This document shows positions 34,848-42,308 of a stretch of 64,000 bases of DNA, in pieces. Position numbers and translations under genes: made by a program. The DNA comes from Geodermatophilus marinus (GTDB taxonomy: Bacteria; Actinomycetota; Actinomycetes; Mycobacteriales; Geodermatophilaceae), in contig NZ_QVQH01000001.1 of NCBI RefSeq assembly GCF_003428645.1, positions 186,001-250,000 of the forward strand. The letters run 5' to 3'. The notes beneath the pieces are model-generated. The model did not search any database and was not told the DNA's origin. It was given only the letters and a program-made list of their open reading frames with translations. Each line of letters begins with the position of its first letter. Positions within the stretch are counted from its first letter, which is position 1.

Positions 34848-35404
34848 CCCGCCCGACTCCCCCCGCCGGCGGGGCCGCCGTCGACGCCCTGCTCGACCCC
34901 GGCTTCCTGGACGCCGCCGTGCAGCGCCCGATGGCCGACGTCCGCCGGCTGCGCCGCCAGGCCGAGCAGGAGGAGGTCAACCTCTCCTACACCCGGCGGC
35001 TGCTGCAGGGGCGGCTGGACATCCTGCGCCGCGAGCTGCAGCGGCGGGCCGAGGACGACGGCCGCTCGCTGCTGGACCTGCTGCCGGAGATCCTCGCCGA
35101 GAAGGGTCGCGGGCCGGCGCACGGCCTCGGCCGTCACCAGACGGTGCAGCCGGCCGACCCGGAGGCCTACGAGGCCTGGGTCGCCGCGCTCACCCCGGGT
35201 GTCGACCCGGCCGTGGTGCCCGACCTCTCGGACACCGACCTCGAGCAGGCGGCCCGCGCCCTCGCCGCCGCCGAGGGCTCCCTGTCCGAGCGCCGCCGGG
35301 GCGTCCAGCAGGTCATGGACGCGCTCGCCGCCGAGCTGGGCCGCCGCTACCGCAACGGCGAGGCCGACGTGGCCGCGCTGCTGGCCGCCGAGGCCCGGCA
35401 CTGA
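34844..35404 (+). CDS. rsiG: RsiG-family anti-sigma factor with two c-di-GMP motifs
   Basis: A 186-residue, mostly helical protein. RsiG of Streptomyces holds the sigma factor WhiG inactive when c-di-GMP fills two copies of the motif E-x3-S-x2-R-x3-Q-x3-D on an antiparallel helix pair. Here both copies are exact: Glu44, Ser48, Arg51, Gln55, Asp59 and Glu144, Ser148, Arg151, Gln155, Asp159. The end helix (MADVRRLRRQAEQEE) fits too. So this protein should bind c-di-GMP and sequester a WhiG-type sigma factor that controls sporulation or motility. No whiG lies in the window. It is the last gene of the fur operon, with a GTGA overlap. Confidence 0.9.
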   Translation: MTRPTPPAGGAAVDALLDPGFLDAAVQRPMADVRRLRRQAEQEEVNLSYTRRLLQGRLDILRRELQRRAEDDGRSLLDLLPEILAEKGRGPAHGLGRHQTVQPADPEAYEAWVAALTPGVDPAVVPDLSDTDLEQAARALAAAEGSLSERRRGVQQVMDALAAELGRRYRNGEADVAALLAAEARH

Positions 35405-35443
35405 ACAAGGACCCCCTCCTCCCCACCTCTCGCTCCGCTCGCG

Positions 35444-35515
35444 GCGGGGCCCTGAAGGGTGGCCAGGTGGGGCCTCGGGGCGGGGCCCTGGGGGGTGGCC
35501 AGGTGGGGCCTCGGG
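35444..35515 (+). repeat. 36-bp tandem duplication between rsiG and the asparaginase gene
   Basis: Units at 35444-35479 and 35480-35515 differ only at two adjacent bases (AA against GG). The unit contains GGGTGGCCAGGTGGGGCC, which can fold on itself. It lies in the 124-nt gap after rsiG and may form part of a terminator. Confidence 0.85.
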
Positions 35516-35528
35516 ACGGGGCGGGGGC

Positions 35529-36536
35529 ATGACCAGCGTGAGCCGTCCCGGGTCGGCGCCGGTGCCCTCGGCCGGCTGGCCGGACGAGCCGGTCCTGGTG
35601 GAGGTCTGGCGCTCGGGCTTCCTCGAGTCGGTGCACCGCGGTGCGCTCGTCGTCGTCGGCACCGACGGGCAGGTGCGCTTCGCGGCGGGGGACGTCGACC
35701 GCCCGGTGCTGCCGCGCTCGGCGAACAAGCCGGTCCAGGCCACCGCGCTGCTGGCCGCCGGCTGGGCGCCGCGGTCGGGGGAGGAGCTGGCCATCGGTGC
35801 CGGCTCGCACTCCGGCGAGGACGCGCACCGCGACCTGGTCGCCGGGATGCTGGCCGCCGCGGGCCTGAGCCCGGACGACCTGGGCTGCCCTCCGGCGCTG
35901 CCCTCCGACGAGCGCACCCGGGCCGGGTGGCTGCTCTCCGGGCGGGCGCCGGAGCGGCCGGCGATGAACTGCTCGGGCAAGCACGCCGCGATGCTCTCCG
36001 CCTGCGTCGCCTCCGGCTGGCCCACCGCCGGCTACCTCGACCGCGGGCACCCGCTGCAGCGGGCGGTCGAGGCGCGGCTGGGCGAGGCCGCCGGGACGCC
36101 GGTCGCCGCCGTGGTGGTCGACGGGTGCGGGGCACCGCAGCACGCCCTGCCGCTCGCCGGGCTGGCCCGGGGGGTGTCCTCGCTCGTCGAGGCGCCGGCC
36201 GGGACGCCGGAGCGGTCGGTCGCCGACGCCATGCGGGCGCACCCCTGGTTCGTCGCCGGCACCGGCCGGGAGGACACCGACCTGATGCGCGCCGTCGAGG
36301 GCCTCCTCGTCAAGGGCGGGGCCGACGGCGTGCACGTGGCCGCCGTCCCGGGGCGCGGGGCGGTCGCCCTCAAGCTGGCCGACGGCGGGGACCGCGGCCG
36401 CACCCCCGCCCTCTGCGCCGGGCTCGCCCGGCTGGGCGTGGACCCGGCGTTGCTCACGCCGTGGGCGCTCACCGCGGTCAGCGGAGGGGACGGCGTCGTC
36501 GGCGAGGTGCGCGCGGCGGCGGCGCTCGCGGGCTGA
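35529..36536 (+). CDS. L-asparaginase II-type amidohydrolase (PF06089 family)
   Basis: A 335-residue protein. RSANKPVQATALL, IGAGSHSGEDAH, MNCSGKHAAMLSACV, DGCGAPQHALPL and LVKGGADGVHVAAVPGRG are the ordered motifs of the asparaginase II family found in Rhizobium and Actinobacteria; Ser and Lys in SGKH are proposed catalytic residues. It converts L-asparagine to aspartate and ammonia. It has no signal peptide. The ATG lies 14 nt after the tandem repeat, with only a weak ribosome site. Confidence 0.88.
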   Translation: MTSVSRPGSAPVPSAGWPDEPVLVEVWRSGFLESVHRGALVVVGTDGQVRFAAGDVDRPVLPRSANKPVQATALLAAGWAPRSGEELAIGAGSHSGEDAHRDLVAGMLAAAGLSPDDLGCPPALPSDERTRAGWLLSGRAPERPAMNCSGKHAAMLSACVASGWPTAGYLDRGHPLQRAVEARLGEAAGTPVAAVVVDGCGAPQHALPLAGLARGVSSLVEAPAGTPERSVADAMRAHPWFVAGTGREDTDLMRAVEGLLVKGGADGVHVAAVPGRGAVALKLADGGDRGRTPALCAGLARLGVDPALLTPWALTAVSGGDGVVGEVRAAAALAG

Positions 36537-36597
36537 GCCGCCGTCGCTGGTACCGGTCAAGGCTGGCGCGCCGGGGGTGACGGACCTCACCCCGCCC

Positions 36598-36648
36598 TGC
36601 TAGCAGGACCGCTTGCAGTTGCTAGCACCCGCGGTTAGCGTCGAGGAC
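36598..36648 (+). promoter_or_regulatory. Promoter and twin TGCTAGCA sites of the XRE-HBHA operon
   Basis: TTGCAG (36613-36618), a 17-bp spacer and TAGCGT (36636-36641) form a good promoter, seven bases before the GTG at 36649, so the message is leaderless. The 8-bp palindrome TGCTAGCA occurs twice (36598-36605 and 36620-36627), 22 bp apart or two helical turns, on both sides of the -35 box. This is a good candidate operator for the XRE regulator itself. Confidence 0.75.
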
Positions 36649-37158
36649 GTGCAGAACCCCGGGAACTTCGTCCGCGGGCAGGTGACCACCGTCCGCGAGA
36701 AGGTGGACCAGCTCGCGGCCGACGTCGCGGGGACGGTCGCCACCGAGCGGTCCAACGTGTCCGCGGTCGGCTCCCAGGTCGGCCAGTTCATCCGGGAGCA
36801 GCGCAGCGCCGCCCGGGTGTCCCTCCGGGAGCTCGCCCGCGCCGCTGGGGTCAGCAACCCCTACCTCTCCCAGGTGGAGCGCGGGCTGCGCAAGCCCTCG
36901 GCGGAGATCCTGTCCGCCATCGCGAAGGGCCTGGAGATCTCGGCCGAGACGCTGTACGAGCAGGCCGGGATCCTCGACCGCCGCGCGGGCACGCCCGACA
37001 CGGTCGCGGCCATCCGGTCGGACCCGGCCCTGTCCGAGCGGCACCGGGCCGTGCTGCTGGAGCTGTACGAGACCTACGTGCGCGAGCACGCGGCCGGCCG
37101 GCCCGTGCCCGCCACCCCCGAGACCACCCCGTCCCGCACCCACGAGGAGTCGGCATGA
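36649..37158 (+). CDS. XRE-family transcriptional regulator (Rv0474-like)
   Basis: A 169-residue protein. An unusual N-terminal helix region (about 1-45) precedes the HTH_3 domain IREQRSAARVSLRELARAAGVSNPYLSQVERGLRKPSAEILSAIAKGLEIS. A C-terminal helix (LSERHRAVLLELYETYVREHA) may mediate dimer contact. In M. tuberculosis the counterpart Rv0474 lies before hbhA (Rv0475) as here. The GTG at 36649 is fixed by the leaderless promoter. The stop overlaps the next ATG (ATGA). Confidence 0.88.
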   Translation: MQNPGNFVRGQVTTVREKVDQLAADVAGTVATERSNVSAVGSQVGQFIREQRSAARVSLRELARAAGVSNPYLSQVERGLRKPSAEILSAIAKGLEISAETLYEQAGILDRRAGTPDTVAAIRSDPALSERHRAVLLELYETYVREHAAGRPVPATPETTPSRTHEESA

Positions 37159-37970
37159 CCCCCACCGAGAACCTGAAGAAGTACGGCGAGACCGTCGCCG
37201 TCCAGAACAAGACCGTCCTGCTGGCCGCCGTCGGCGCCGGTGACCTCGCCGTCGAGCGGGCCCGGACCGTCGTCGAGCAGCTGCGCAGCCGCGCCGAGGC
37301 CCTGCCCGGCGAGGCCCAGGTCCAGGTCGACCTGGCCGCCAAGGAGGCCCGCACCCGCGCCGAGGAGGCCGCCCAGCGCGCCCGCGGCACGGTGCAGCAC
37401 GCCCGCACCTCCGTCGGCTCGTTCGCCGCGGCCGTCCGCCCGGACGCCGTCGCCGGCACCGTCGCCGGGCTCGTGAGCACCGCCCGCACCCAGGCCGTGG
37501 CCACCATCGAGACCCTCGCGGTCCGCGGCGGCGAGGTCGTCGAGGAGCTGCGCCGCCAGCCGTCCTTCCGCACGCTGGTCGCCCGCGCCGAGCGCGCGGT
37601 CGACACCGTCGAGGACACCCTGGAGGAGGTCCTCGAGGACACCGCCGAGGCCGTCACCGAGGCCTCCGACGAGGTGACCTCCGTGGCGCAGAAGACGGCT
37701 GCCCGCGCGGCCAAGGTCGCCGACAAGGCCGAGGAGAAGACCGCCGAGGTCGCCGACTCCGCCAAGGCCGCCCTCGACGAGGTCGAGGGCGAGGGCAAGG
37801 ACGCGGCGAAGGACACGGCGAAGGACGAGGCCAAGGTCGAGGCCAAGGCCGCCCCGGCCCGCCGCAGCCCGGCCAAGAAGTCCTCGCCGGCCCGCAAGCG
37901 GACCCCCGGCACCACCGCCCGCGTGACCCGCACCCGCACCACCAAGCGCACCAGCGAGAAGGACGCCTGA
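37155..37970 (+). CDS. HBHA-like heparin-binding hemagglutinin homologue
   Basis: A 271-residue highly charged protein. After MTPTENLKKYGETVAVQNKTVLLAAVGAGDLAVERA, the central part is Ala/Glu/Lys-rich and predicted to be a long coiled coil (ARTRAEEAAQRARGTVQHA, DTVEDTLEEVLEDTAEAV). The C-terminal ~40 residues are Lys/Arg/Pro/Ala-rich (RRSPAKKSSPARKRTPG), like the heparin-binding tail of mycobacterial HBHA. There is no signal peptide, as in HBHA. In a soil organism its role is more likely in intracellular lipid or membrane organisation than in adhesion to heparin. Confidence 0.82.
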   Translation: MTPTENLKKYGETVAVQNKTVLLAAVGAGDLAVERARTVVEQLRSRAEALPGEAQVQVDLAAKEARTRAEEAAQRARGTVQHARTSVGSFAAAVRPDAVAGTVAGLVSTARTQAVATIETLAVRGGEVVEELRRQPSFRTLVARAERAVDTVEDTLEEVLEDTAEAVTEASDEVTSVAQKTAARAAKVADKAEEKTAEVADSAKAALDEVEGEGKDAAKDTAKDEAKVEAKAAPARRSPAKKSSPARKRTPGTTARVTRTRTTKRTSEKDA

Positions 37971-38087
37971 CCCAGGTCTCCCTCCCGCAGGCCCCCGGTC
38001 GCCCTCCGCGGCCGGGGGCCTGCGCGCGTCCGGGGGCGGTCCGCGCGAGTCCTCGGTCAGGGCCCCGCGGGCGGGTACCCTCCGGGC

Positions 38088-38375
38088 ATGCTGTCCTTCG
38101 ACGGGGTCGTCTTCCTGGGCCTGTACTACGGGGCCCTGGCGCTGACCGCCTGGGCGTTCGTGGACGCCCTGGTGCGCCCGGCCCCCGGCTACGTGGCCGC
38201 GGGCAAGCTGACCAAGCCGGCCTGGGCGGCGATCACCGGCCTGGCCCTGCTCGTCGTCTTCTGGGTCGGCCCGATGAGCTTCCTCGGCCTGCCGGCGATC
38301 ATCGCCGCGGTCGTCTACCTCGTCGACGTGCGGCCGGCCGTCCGCCAGCTGCGCCGGGGTGGCACCAGCTGGTGA
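38088..38375 (+). CDS. DUF2516 membrane protein
   Basis: A 95-residue protein with three membrane helices (VVFLGLYYGALALTAWAFVDAL, WAAITGLALLVVFWVG, FLGLPAIIAAVVYLVDV) and R-P-x-Y-V-A-A-G-K-L-T-K-P between the first two, typical of DUF2516 and the position of Rv0476 after hbhA. Function is unknown. TACCCT (38076-38081) six bases before the ATG makes this another leaderless gene, separate from the HBHA gene. Confidence 0.85.
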   Translation: MLSFDGVVFLGLYYGALALTAWAFVDALVRPAPGYVAAGKLTKPAWAAITGLALLVVFWVGPMSFLGLPAIIAAVVYLVDVRPAVRQLRRGGTSW

Positions 38376-38384
38376 CCTCCGGCC

Positions 38385-38591
38385 TCAGCGGCGCGTGTCC
38401 GGCGGGATGACGATCCACAGCACCAGGTAGGCGATGAACTGGGGCCCCGGCAGGATCGTGGAGAGCACGAACGCCAGCCGCAGCCCCGACCGGGAGAGGT
38501 TGTACCGGCGCGCCAGCCCGGCGCACACCCCCGCGATCATCTTGTGCTGCATGTCGCGCCGGAGCGGGCCACGGTAGACAGGCGTCGTCAT
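38385..38591 (-). CDS. PspC-domain membrane protein
   Basis: A 68-residue protein. LRRDMQHKMIAGVCAGLARRYNLSRSGLRLAFVLSTIL is the PspC helix pair, followed by a membrane segment (FIAYLVLWIVIPPDT). PspC proteins sense or respond to membrane stress, usually with PspA; no pspA lies here. Converges on the DUF2516 gene with ten bases between the stops. Confidence 0.87.
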   Translation of the reverse strand: MTTPVYRGPLRRDMQHKMIAGVCAGLARRYNLSRSGLRLAFVLSTILPGPQFIAYLVLWIVIPPDTRR

Positions 38592-38621
38592 GCCCCGACC
38601 CTACGGCGGCCGCGTGCAGGC

Positions 38622-39485
38622 TCACCTGCTGAAGACGCCGTCCGGCGGCTCGGGTGACGGGACGGCGTCCGCGTCGTGCACCGGCCGCGCCCGGCCGGCG
38701 AAGCGCCGCAGGTCGTCCCCGGCCACCACGCGCGCGGGCATCGGGTCGGCGGCGCAGCGGCGGACCAGCCGGTCCACGGGCAGGGCGGCGTGCGATGCGA
38801 CCGCCACCAGGTTGCCGAAGCGGCGGCCGCGCAGGGTGCCCGGCTCGGCCAGCAGGCAGACCTCGGGGAAGACCGCGGCCAGCGTCGCGACCTGTCGGCG
38901 GGCGAAGGCCAGCGGCGGGCCGTCGGCCACGTTGACCACCAGCACCCCGCCCGGGCGCAGCACCCGCCGGGCCGCGGCGACGTACTCGACCGTCGTCAGG
39001 TGCGCCGGCGTCCGCGCCCCGGCGAACACGTCGCTGACCACGACGTCGGCCGAGGCGGCCCGCAGCGCGGCCAGCCCCTCGCGTGCGTCCGCCGCCCGGA
39101 CCCGCACCCGTGCCCCGCGGGGCAGCGGCAGGCGCGCGCGGACCAGGTCGGTGAGCCGCTGGTCGAGCTCGACCACCCGCTGGCGGGAACCGGGCCGGGT
39201 CACCGCCAGGTAGCGGGGCAGGGTCAGCGCGCCGCCACCGAGGTGCACCGCGTCCACCGGCTCGCCCGCGGGCGCGGCCAGGTCCAGCACGTGGCCCGCG
39301 CGGCGCACGTACTCGAACTCCAGGTGGGCGGGGTCGGCCAGGTCCACGTGCGACTGCGGGGTCCCGTCCACCAGGAGCACCCACGCGCCGTCCCGGTCGG
39401 CGTCACCCAGCAGCTCGGCCAGCCCGCCGTCGACCGGCGTCCGCCCCGGCAGGATCCCGTCGCCGTCCCGGTCGCGGCGGCTCAC
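38622..39485 (-). CDS. Spermidine-synthase-like methyltransferase-fold protein
   Basis: A 287-residue protein of the polyamine-synthase fold. VDAVHLGGGALTLPRYLA is the GGG(x)LP nucleotide-binding loop; VVELDQRLTDLVR ends in the acidic residue that binds the ribose; VVVSDVFAGARTPAHLTTVEY and GGVLVVNVADGPP follow. The usual catalytic Asp and polyamine-pocket residues are not clear, so aminopropyl transfer is doubtful; such fused or short homologues are common in Actinobacteria. The GTG start shares GTGA with the stop of the upstream gene. Confidence 0.82.
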   Translation of the reverse strand: MSRRDRDGDGILPGRTPVDGGLAELLGDADRDGAWVLLVDGTPQSHVDLADPAHLEFEYVRRAGHVLDLAAPAGEPVDAVHLGGGALTLPRYLAVTRPGSRQRVVELDQRLTDLVRARLPLPRGARVRVRAADAREGLAALRAASADVVVSDVFAGARTPAHLTTVEYVAAARRVLRPGGVLVVNVADGPPLAFARRQVATLAAVFPEVCLLAEPGTLRGRRFGNLVAVASHAALPVDRLVRRCAADPMPARVVAGDDLRRFAGRARPVHDADAVPSPEPPDGVFSR

Positions 39486-40249
39486 CGGCCGCGCAGGAGC
39501 GCCTCGGCCGCCCGGTCGCCGCGCACCGTCACCTCCGCCGGCCGCCCCCACAGCCGCCGCAGCAGCGCGTTCGCCGTCCCGGTGACGGCGGCGTCCGCCG
39601 CACCGGTGCCGCCCGGGACGACGCCGACCGCCCCGCGGTCCAGCGTGACCGACCACCCCCGCCCGGTGTCGCTGCAGGTGACGGCGACGGTGGCCCGGGC
39701 CGCGGCCGGCCCGGGCAGGTGCGCCCAGCGCGGCACGACCACGGTGAGCACCTCGTCGACACCGTCCTCGGCCAGGTCCGGCGCGACGTCCCCGGCCGGC
39801 AGCCCGGCCGCGACCTCGAGGTCAGTGCGGTGGACCGCCACCTCGTGCGCCTGGCGGCGGGCCCACGACGCGGCCACCCGCTCCGCCGCCGGGCTCATGT
39901 GCCAGCACGGCGCCCCGGGATCGGTGGCCTCCAGCACCGCGAGCAGGCCGGCCAGGCCCTCGGCGTACCAGTCGAGCAGCCCCTCCGCCGGTGGCTGGGG
40001 CCGCGCCGTCGGCGGGTCGGTCGTGCCCGCGGCGACGATCGCGGTGGCCCAGCGGTGCACCGTGCCCAGGTGGGCGACCAGGGCCCGGACGTCCCAGGCC
40101 GGCACCCACGGGACGGGGGCGCCCCACCCCGCCGCGGCCGTGCGGCCGGCCGCGACCTCGCCGGCCAGCGCGCCGAACCGCTCGCCCTCCCGGGCGATCG
40201 CGGCCAGGCGGCCGCGGTGCAGGCTCTCGTCCACGGGCACGGCCGACAT
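39482..40249 (-). CDS. Maleylpyruvate-isomerase-N-domain (DinB-like) protein
   Basis: A 255-residue protein. WDVRALVAHLGTVHRWATAIV holds the first metal His of the DinB/MDMPI four-helix bundle, and WARRQAHEVAVHRTDLE holds the other His residues. The C-terminal ~90 residues (TVAVTCSDTGRGWSVTLDR ... GTANALLRRLWGR) look like a sterol-carrier-type domain. Such proteins are believed to act on mycothiol conjugates, which fits a genome with mshA and mshD, but the substrate is unknown. Confidence 0.85.
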   Translation of the reverse strand: MSAVPVDESLHRGRLAAIAREGERFGALAGEVAAGRTAAAGWGAPVPWVPAWDVRALVAHLGTVHRWATAIVAAGTTDPPTARPQPPAEGLLDWYAEGLAGLLAVLEATDPGAPCWHMSPAAERVAASWARRQAHEVAVHRTDLEVAAGLPAGDVAPDLAEDGVDEVLTVVVPRWAHLPGPAAARATVAVTCSDTGRGWSVTLDRGAVGVVPGGTGAADAAVTGTANALLRRLWGRPAEVTVRGDRAAEALLRGR

Positions 40250-40278
40250 CGTGCCGCACCCCGCACGCGGGCCGCCGG

Positions 40279-41136
40279 TCAGGACGGCGCGACCGCCGAC
40301 CAGCGCACGGTGACCTCGCCGTGCCGCCACCGGCGGGTGGCGCCGACCAGCGGCCAGCCCCCGTCGACCAGCGCCTGGGCGGCGGCGGTCCAGCGCTGCC
40401 GGGGCCCGAACGTCGACAGCCCCGCGGCCGCCGCCCAGGCCGCGTCGAACGCCTGCAGGAAGGCGTGCACCGGCCGGCCCGGCACGTTGTGGTGGATGAG
40501 TGCCTTGGGCAGCCGCTCGGCCAGGTCCGAGGGGCGGTCGAGGTCGGCCACCCGGGCCGACAGCGTCAGGGTCAGCGGGCCGTCGGCGTCCAGGGCGACC
40601 CACGCCGCCCGCCGTCCCCACTCGTCGCAGGTGCCCTCCACGAGCAGCCCGCCCGGCCCCAGCCCGGCGCTCATCGTCGTCCACGCCCGCGCCGCGGACT
40701 CCTCGTCGTACTGGCGCAGCACGTTGAAGGCGCGCACCAGCACCGGCCGCAGGCCGGCGAGCTCGAAGCCGCCGACCCGGAAGTCGACGCGCGGCGGGTC
40801 GCGGTGCGCCCGGACGGCGGCCACCCGGAGCGGGTCGATCTCCAGGCCGACCACCTCGAGGCCGTGCACCTCCGGGCCGAGCCGGTCGGCGAGCTCCAGC
40901 GTGGTCACCGCCGACGAGCCGTAGCCGAGGTCGACCACCAGCGGGCGGGCGGCGTCGCGCAGCCGCGGCACCTGGGTGGCCAGCAGCCAGCGGTCCACGC
41001 GGCGGAGCCGGTTGGCGTTGGTGGTGCCGCGGGTCGGCAGGCCCAGGGCGCGGGCGCGGCCGGCGGCCAGCCGCGGGTTCGCCTTCCGGGGGAGGCTGGC
41101 CCGGCGCTTGTGGTCCCCGCCGCCGGCCTCGCTCAC
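40279..41136 (-). CDS. Class I SAM-dependent methyltransferase-like protein
   Basis: A 285-residue protein. LVVDLGYGSSAVTTLELADRL is an unusual SAM-binding motif I (D-L-G-Y-G), VVGLEIDPLRV is motif II and VRAFNVLRQYDEES follows. The N-terminus is basic (HKRRASLPRKANPRLAAGRARALG). The substrate is unknown. GTG 41136 is preceded by TACGCT (41150-41145) at eight bases, giving a leaderless transcript divergent from murB. Confidence 0.75.
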   Translation of the reverse strand: MSEAGGGDHKRRASLPRKANPRLAAGRARALGLPTRGTTNANRLRRVDRWLLATQVPRLRDAARPLVVDLGYGSSAVTTLELADRLGPEVHGLEVVGLEIDPLRVAAVRAHRDPPRVDFRVGGFELAGLRPVLVRAFNVLRQYDEESAARAWTTMSAGLGPGGLLVEGTCDEWGRRAAWVALDADGPLTLTLSARVADLDRPSDLAERLPKALIHHNVPGRPVHAFLQAFDAAWAAAAGLSTFGPRQRWTAAAQALVDGGWPLVGATRRWRHGEVTVRWSAVAPS

Positions 41137-41144
41137 CGGTCCGG

Positions 41145-41164
41145 AGCGTAGTCGCGGTTAGCGT
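41145..41164. promoter_or_regulatory. Back-to-back leaderless promoters of murB and the methyltransferase gene
   Basis: TACGCT on the minus strand (41150-41145) and TAGCGT on the plus strand (41159-41164) are only eight bases apart in a 34-nt gap. RNA polymerase cannot occupy both at once, so the two genes should compete for transcription. Confidence 0.65.
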
Positions 41165-41170
41165 GGTGCC

Positions 41171-42178
41171 GTGCAGGTCCGACACGACGCCCGCTTCGCC
41201 GACCTGACGACCCTCGGCGTCGGCGGGCCGATCGACCGGCTGGTGGAGGTCACCGACCCCGAGGAGCTGGTCGCCGCCGTCCGCGACGCCGACACCGCGG
41301 GGCGGCCGCTGCTGGTCCTCGGCGGCGGGTCCAACCTGATCGGCCCGGACGCCGGGTGGCCCGGTGACGTGGTGGTGGTGCGCAGCCGGGGCGTCGAGCG
41401 GACCGGGAGCCGGCTGGTCGTCCAGGCCGGGGAGCCCTGGGACGACCTGGTCGCGCACACCGTCGAGCAGCGGCTGGCCGGGCTGGAGGCGATGTCCGGC
41501 ATCCCGGGGTCGACCGGGGCGACGCCGGTGCAGAACGTCGGCGCCTACGGCCAGGAGGTCGGCCAGGTCATCACCGCCGTCCGCGTCTGGGACCGCGTCG
41601 CGGCCACCGAGCACGTGCTCACCCCCGCGGAGTGCGGGTTCGCCTACCGGGACAGCCGGCTCAAGCGCGAGCCCGGCCGGTTCGTCGTCCTCACCGTCTC
41701 CCTCGAGCTGGAGCCCGGCGAGCTCTCCCGGCCGGTGGGCTACGCCGAGCTGGCGCGCGCCCTCGGCGTGGACCTGGGGGAGCGCGCCCCGCTGGCCGCC
41801 GTCCGCGCCGCGGTGCTGGAGCTGCGCCGCGGCAAGGGCATGGTGTGGGACCTCGCCGACCCCACCAGCCGCAGCGCGGGCTCGTTCTTCACCAACCCCG
41901 TCGTCCCGGCGGAGCGGGCGGTCGAGGGCTGCCCGAGCTGGCCCTCCGGGAACGGCGCGGTCAAGCTCAGCGCCGCCTGGCTGGTCCAGCACGCCGGCTT
42001 CGGCCGCGGCACGCGCCACGGCCGGGTGGGGACCTCCCCCCGCCACAGCCTCGCGCTGACCACCGAACCCGGTGCGACCGCCGAGGAGCTGCTCGCCTTC
42101 TCCGAGAAGATCATCGCCGCGGTGCAGGAGCGGTTCGGCGTGACCCTGGAGCGCGAGCCCACGGCGATCCATCCCTGA
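41171..42178 (+). CDS. murB: UDP-N-acetylenolpyruvoylglucosamine reductase MurB
   Basis: A 335-residue flavoprotein that reduces UDP-GlcNAc-enolpyruvate to UDP-MurNAc. LVLGGGSNLI is the FAD pyrophosphate loop, GIPGSTGATPVQNVGAYGQEV is the FAD-binding core, FAYRDSRLK carries the Tyr/Arg pair, SAGSFFTNPVV holds the catalytic Ser, and the C-terminal KLSAAWLVQHAGFGRG and EREPTAI segments are present. It is the long, type I class. TAGCGT six bases before the GTG sets a leaderless start. Confidence 0.96.
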   Translation: MQVRHDARFADLTTLGVGGPIDRLVEVTDPEELVAAVRDADTAGRPLLVLGGGSNLIGPDAGWPGDVVVVRSRGVERTGSRLVVQAGEPWDDLVAHTVEQRLAGLEAMSGIPGSTGATPVQNVGAYGQEVGQVITAVRVWDRVAATEHVLTPAECGFAYRDSRLKREPGRFVVLTVSLELEPGELSRPVGYAELARALGVDLGERAPLAAVRAAVLELRRGKGMVWDLADPTSRSAGSFFTNPVVPAERAVEGCPSWPSGNGAVKLSAAWLVQHAGFGRGTRHGRVGTSPRHSLALTTEPGATAEELLAFSEKIIAAVQERFGVTLEREPTAIHP

Positions 42179-42187
42179 CCCTTCCGG

Positions 42188-42261
42188 CCGTGATCATGGG
42201 CTTCTTGCCGGTCGACGCGCCGACGGCGGCGTGCCGACGTGCGACAACCCCATGATCACGG
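42188..42261. repeat. 74-nt intergenic element with perfect CCGTGATCATGGG inverted ends
   Basis: Between the converging murB and SDR genes. The ends are CCGTGATCATGGG (42188-42200) and CCCATGATCACGG (42249-42261), a perfect 13-bp inverted pair. Its length, location between stops and end sequence match the element at 8415-8487, which suggests a dispersed family. Confidence 0.7.
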
Positions 42262-42308
42262 CGGCCCGGCACGCGACGGCGGCCCGGGACGCGACGGGAG
42301 ACCCGGGC

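Noticed and set aside
39482-42172. 896-codon minus-strand open frame
   Set aside because: Only its C-terminal 255 residues (the MDMPI-like protein) are real; the rest is antisense to murB or out of frame with the methyltransferase.
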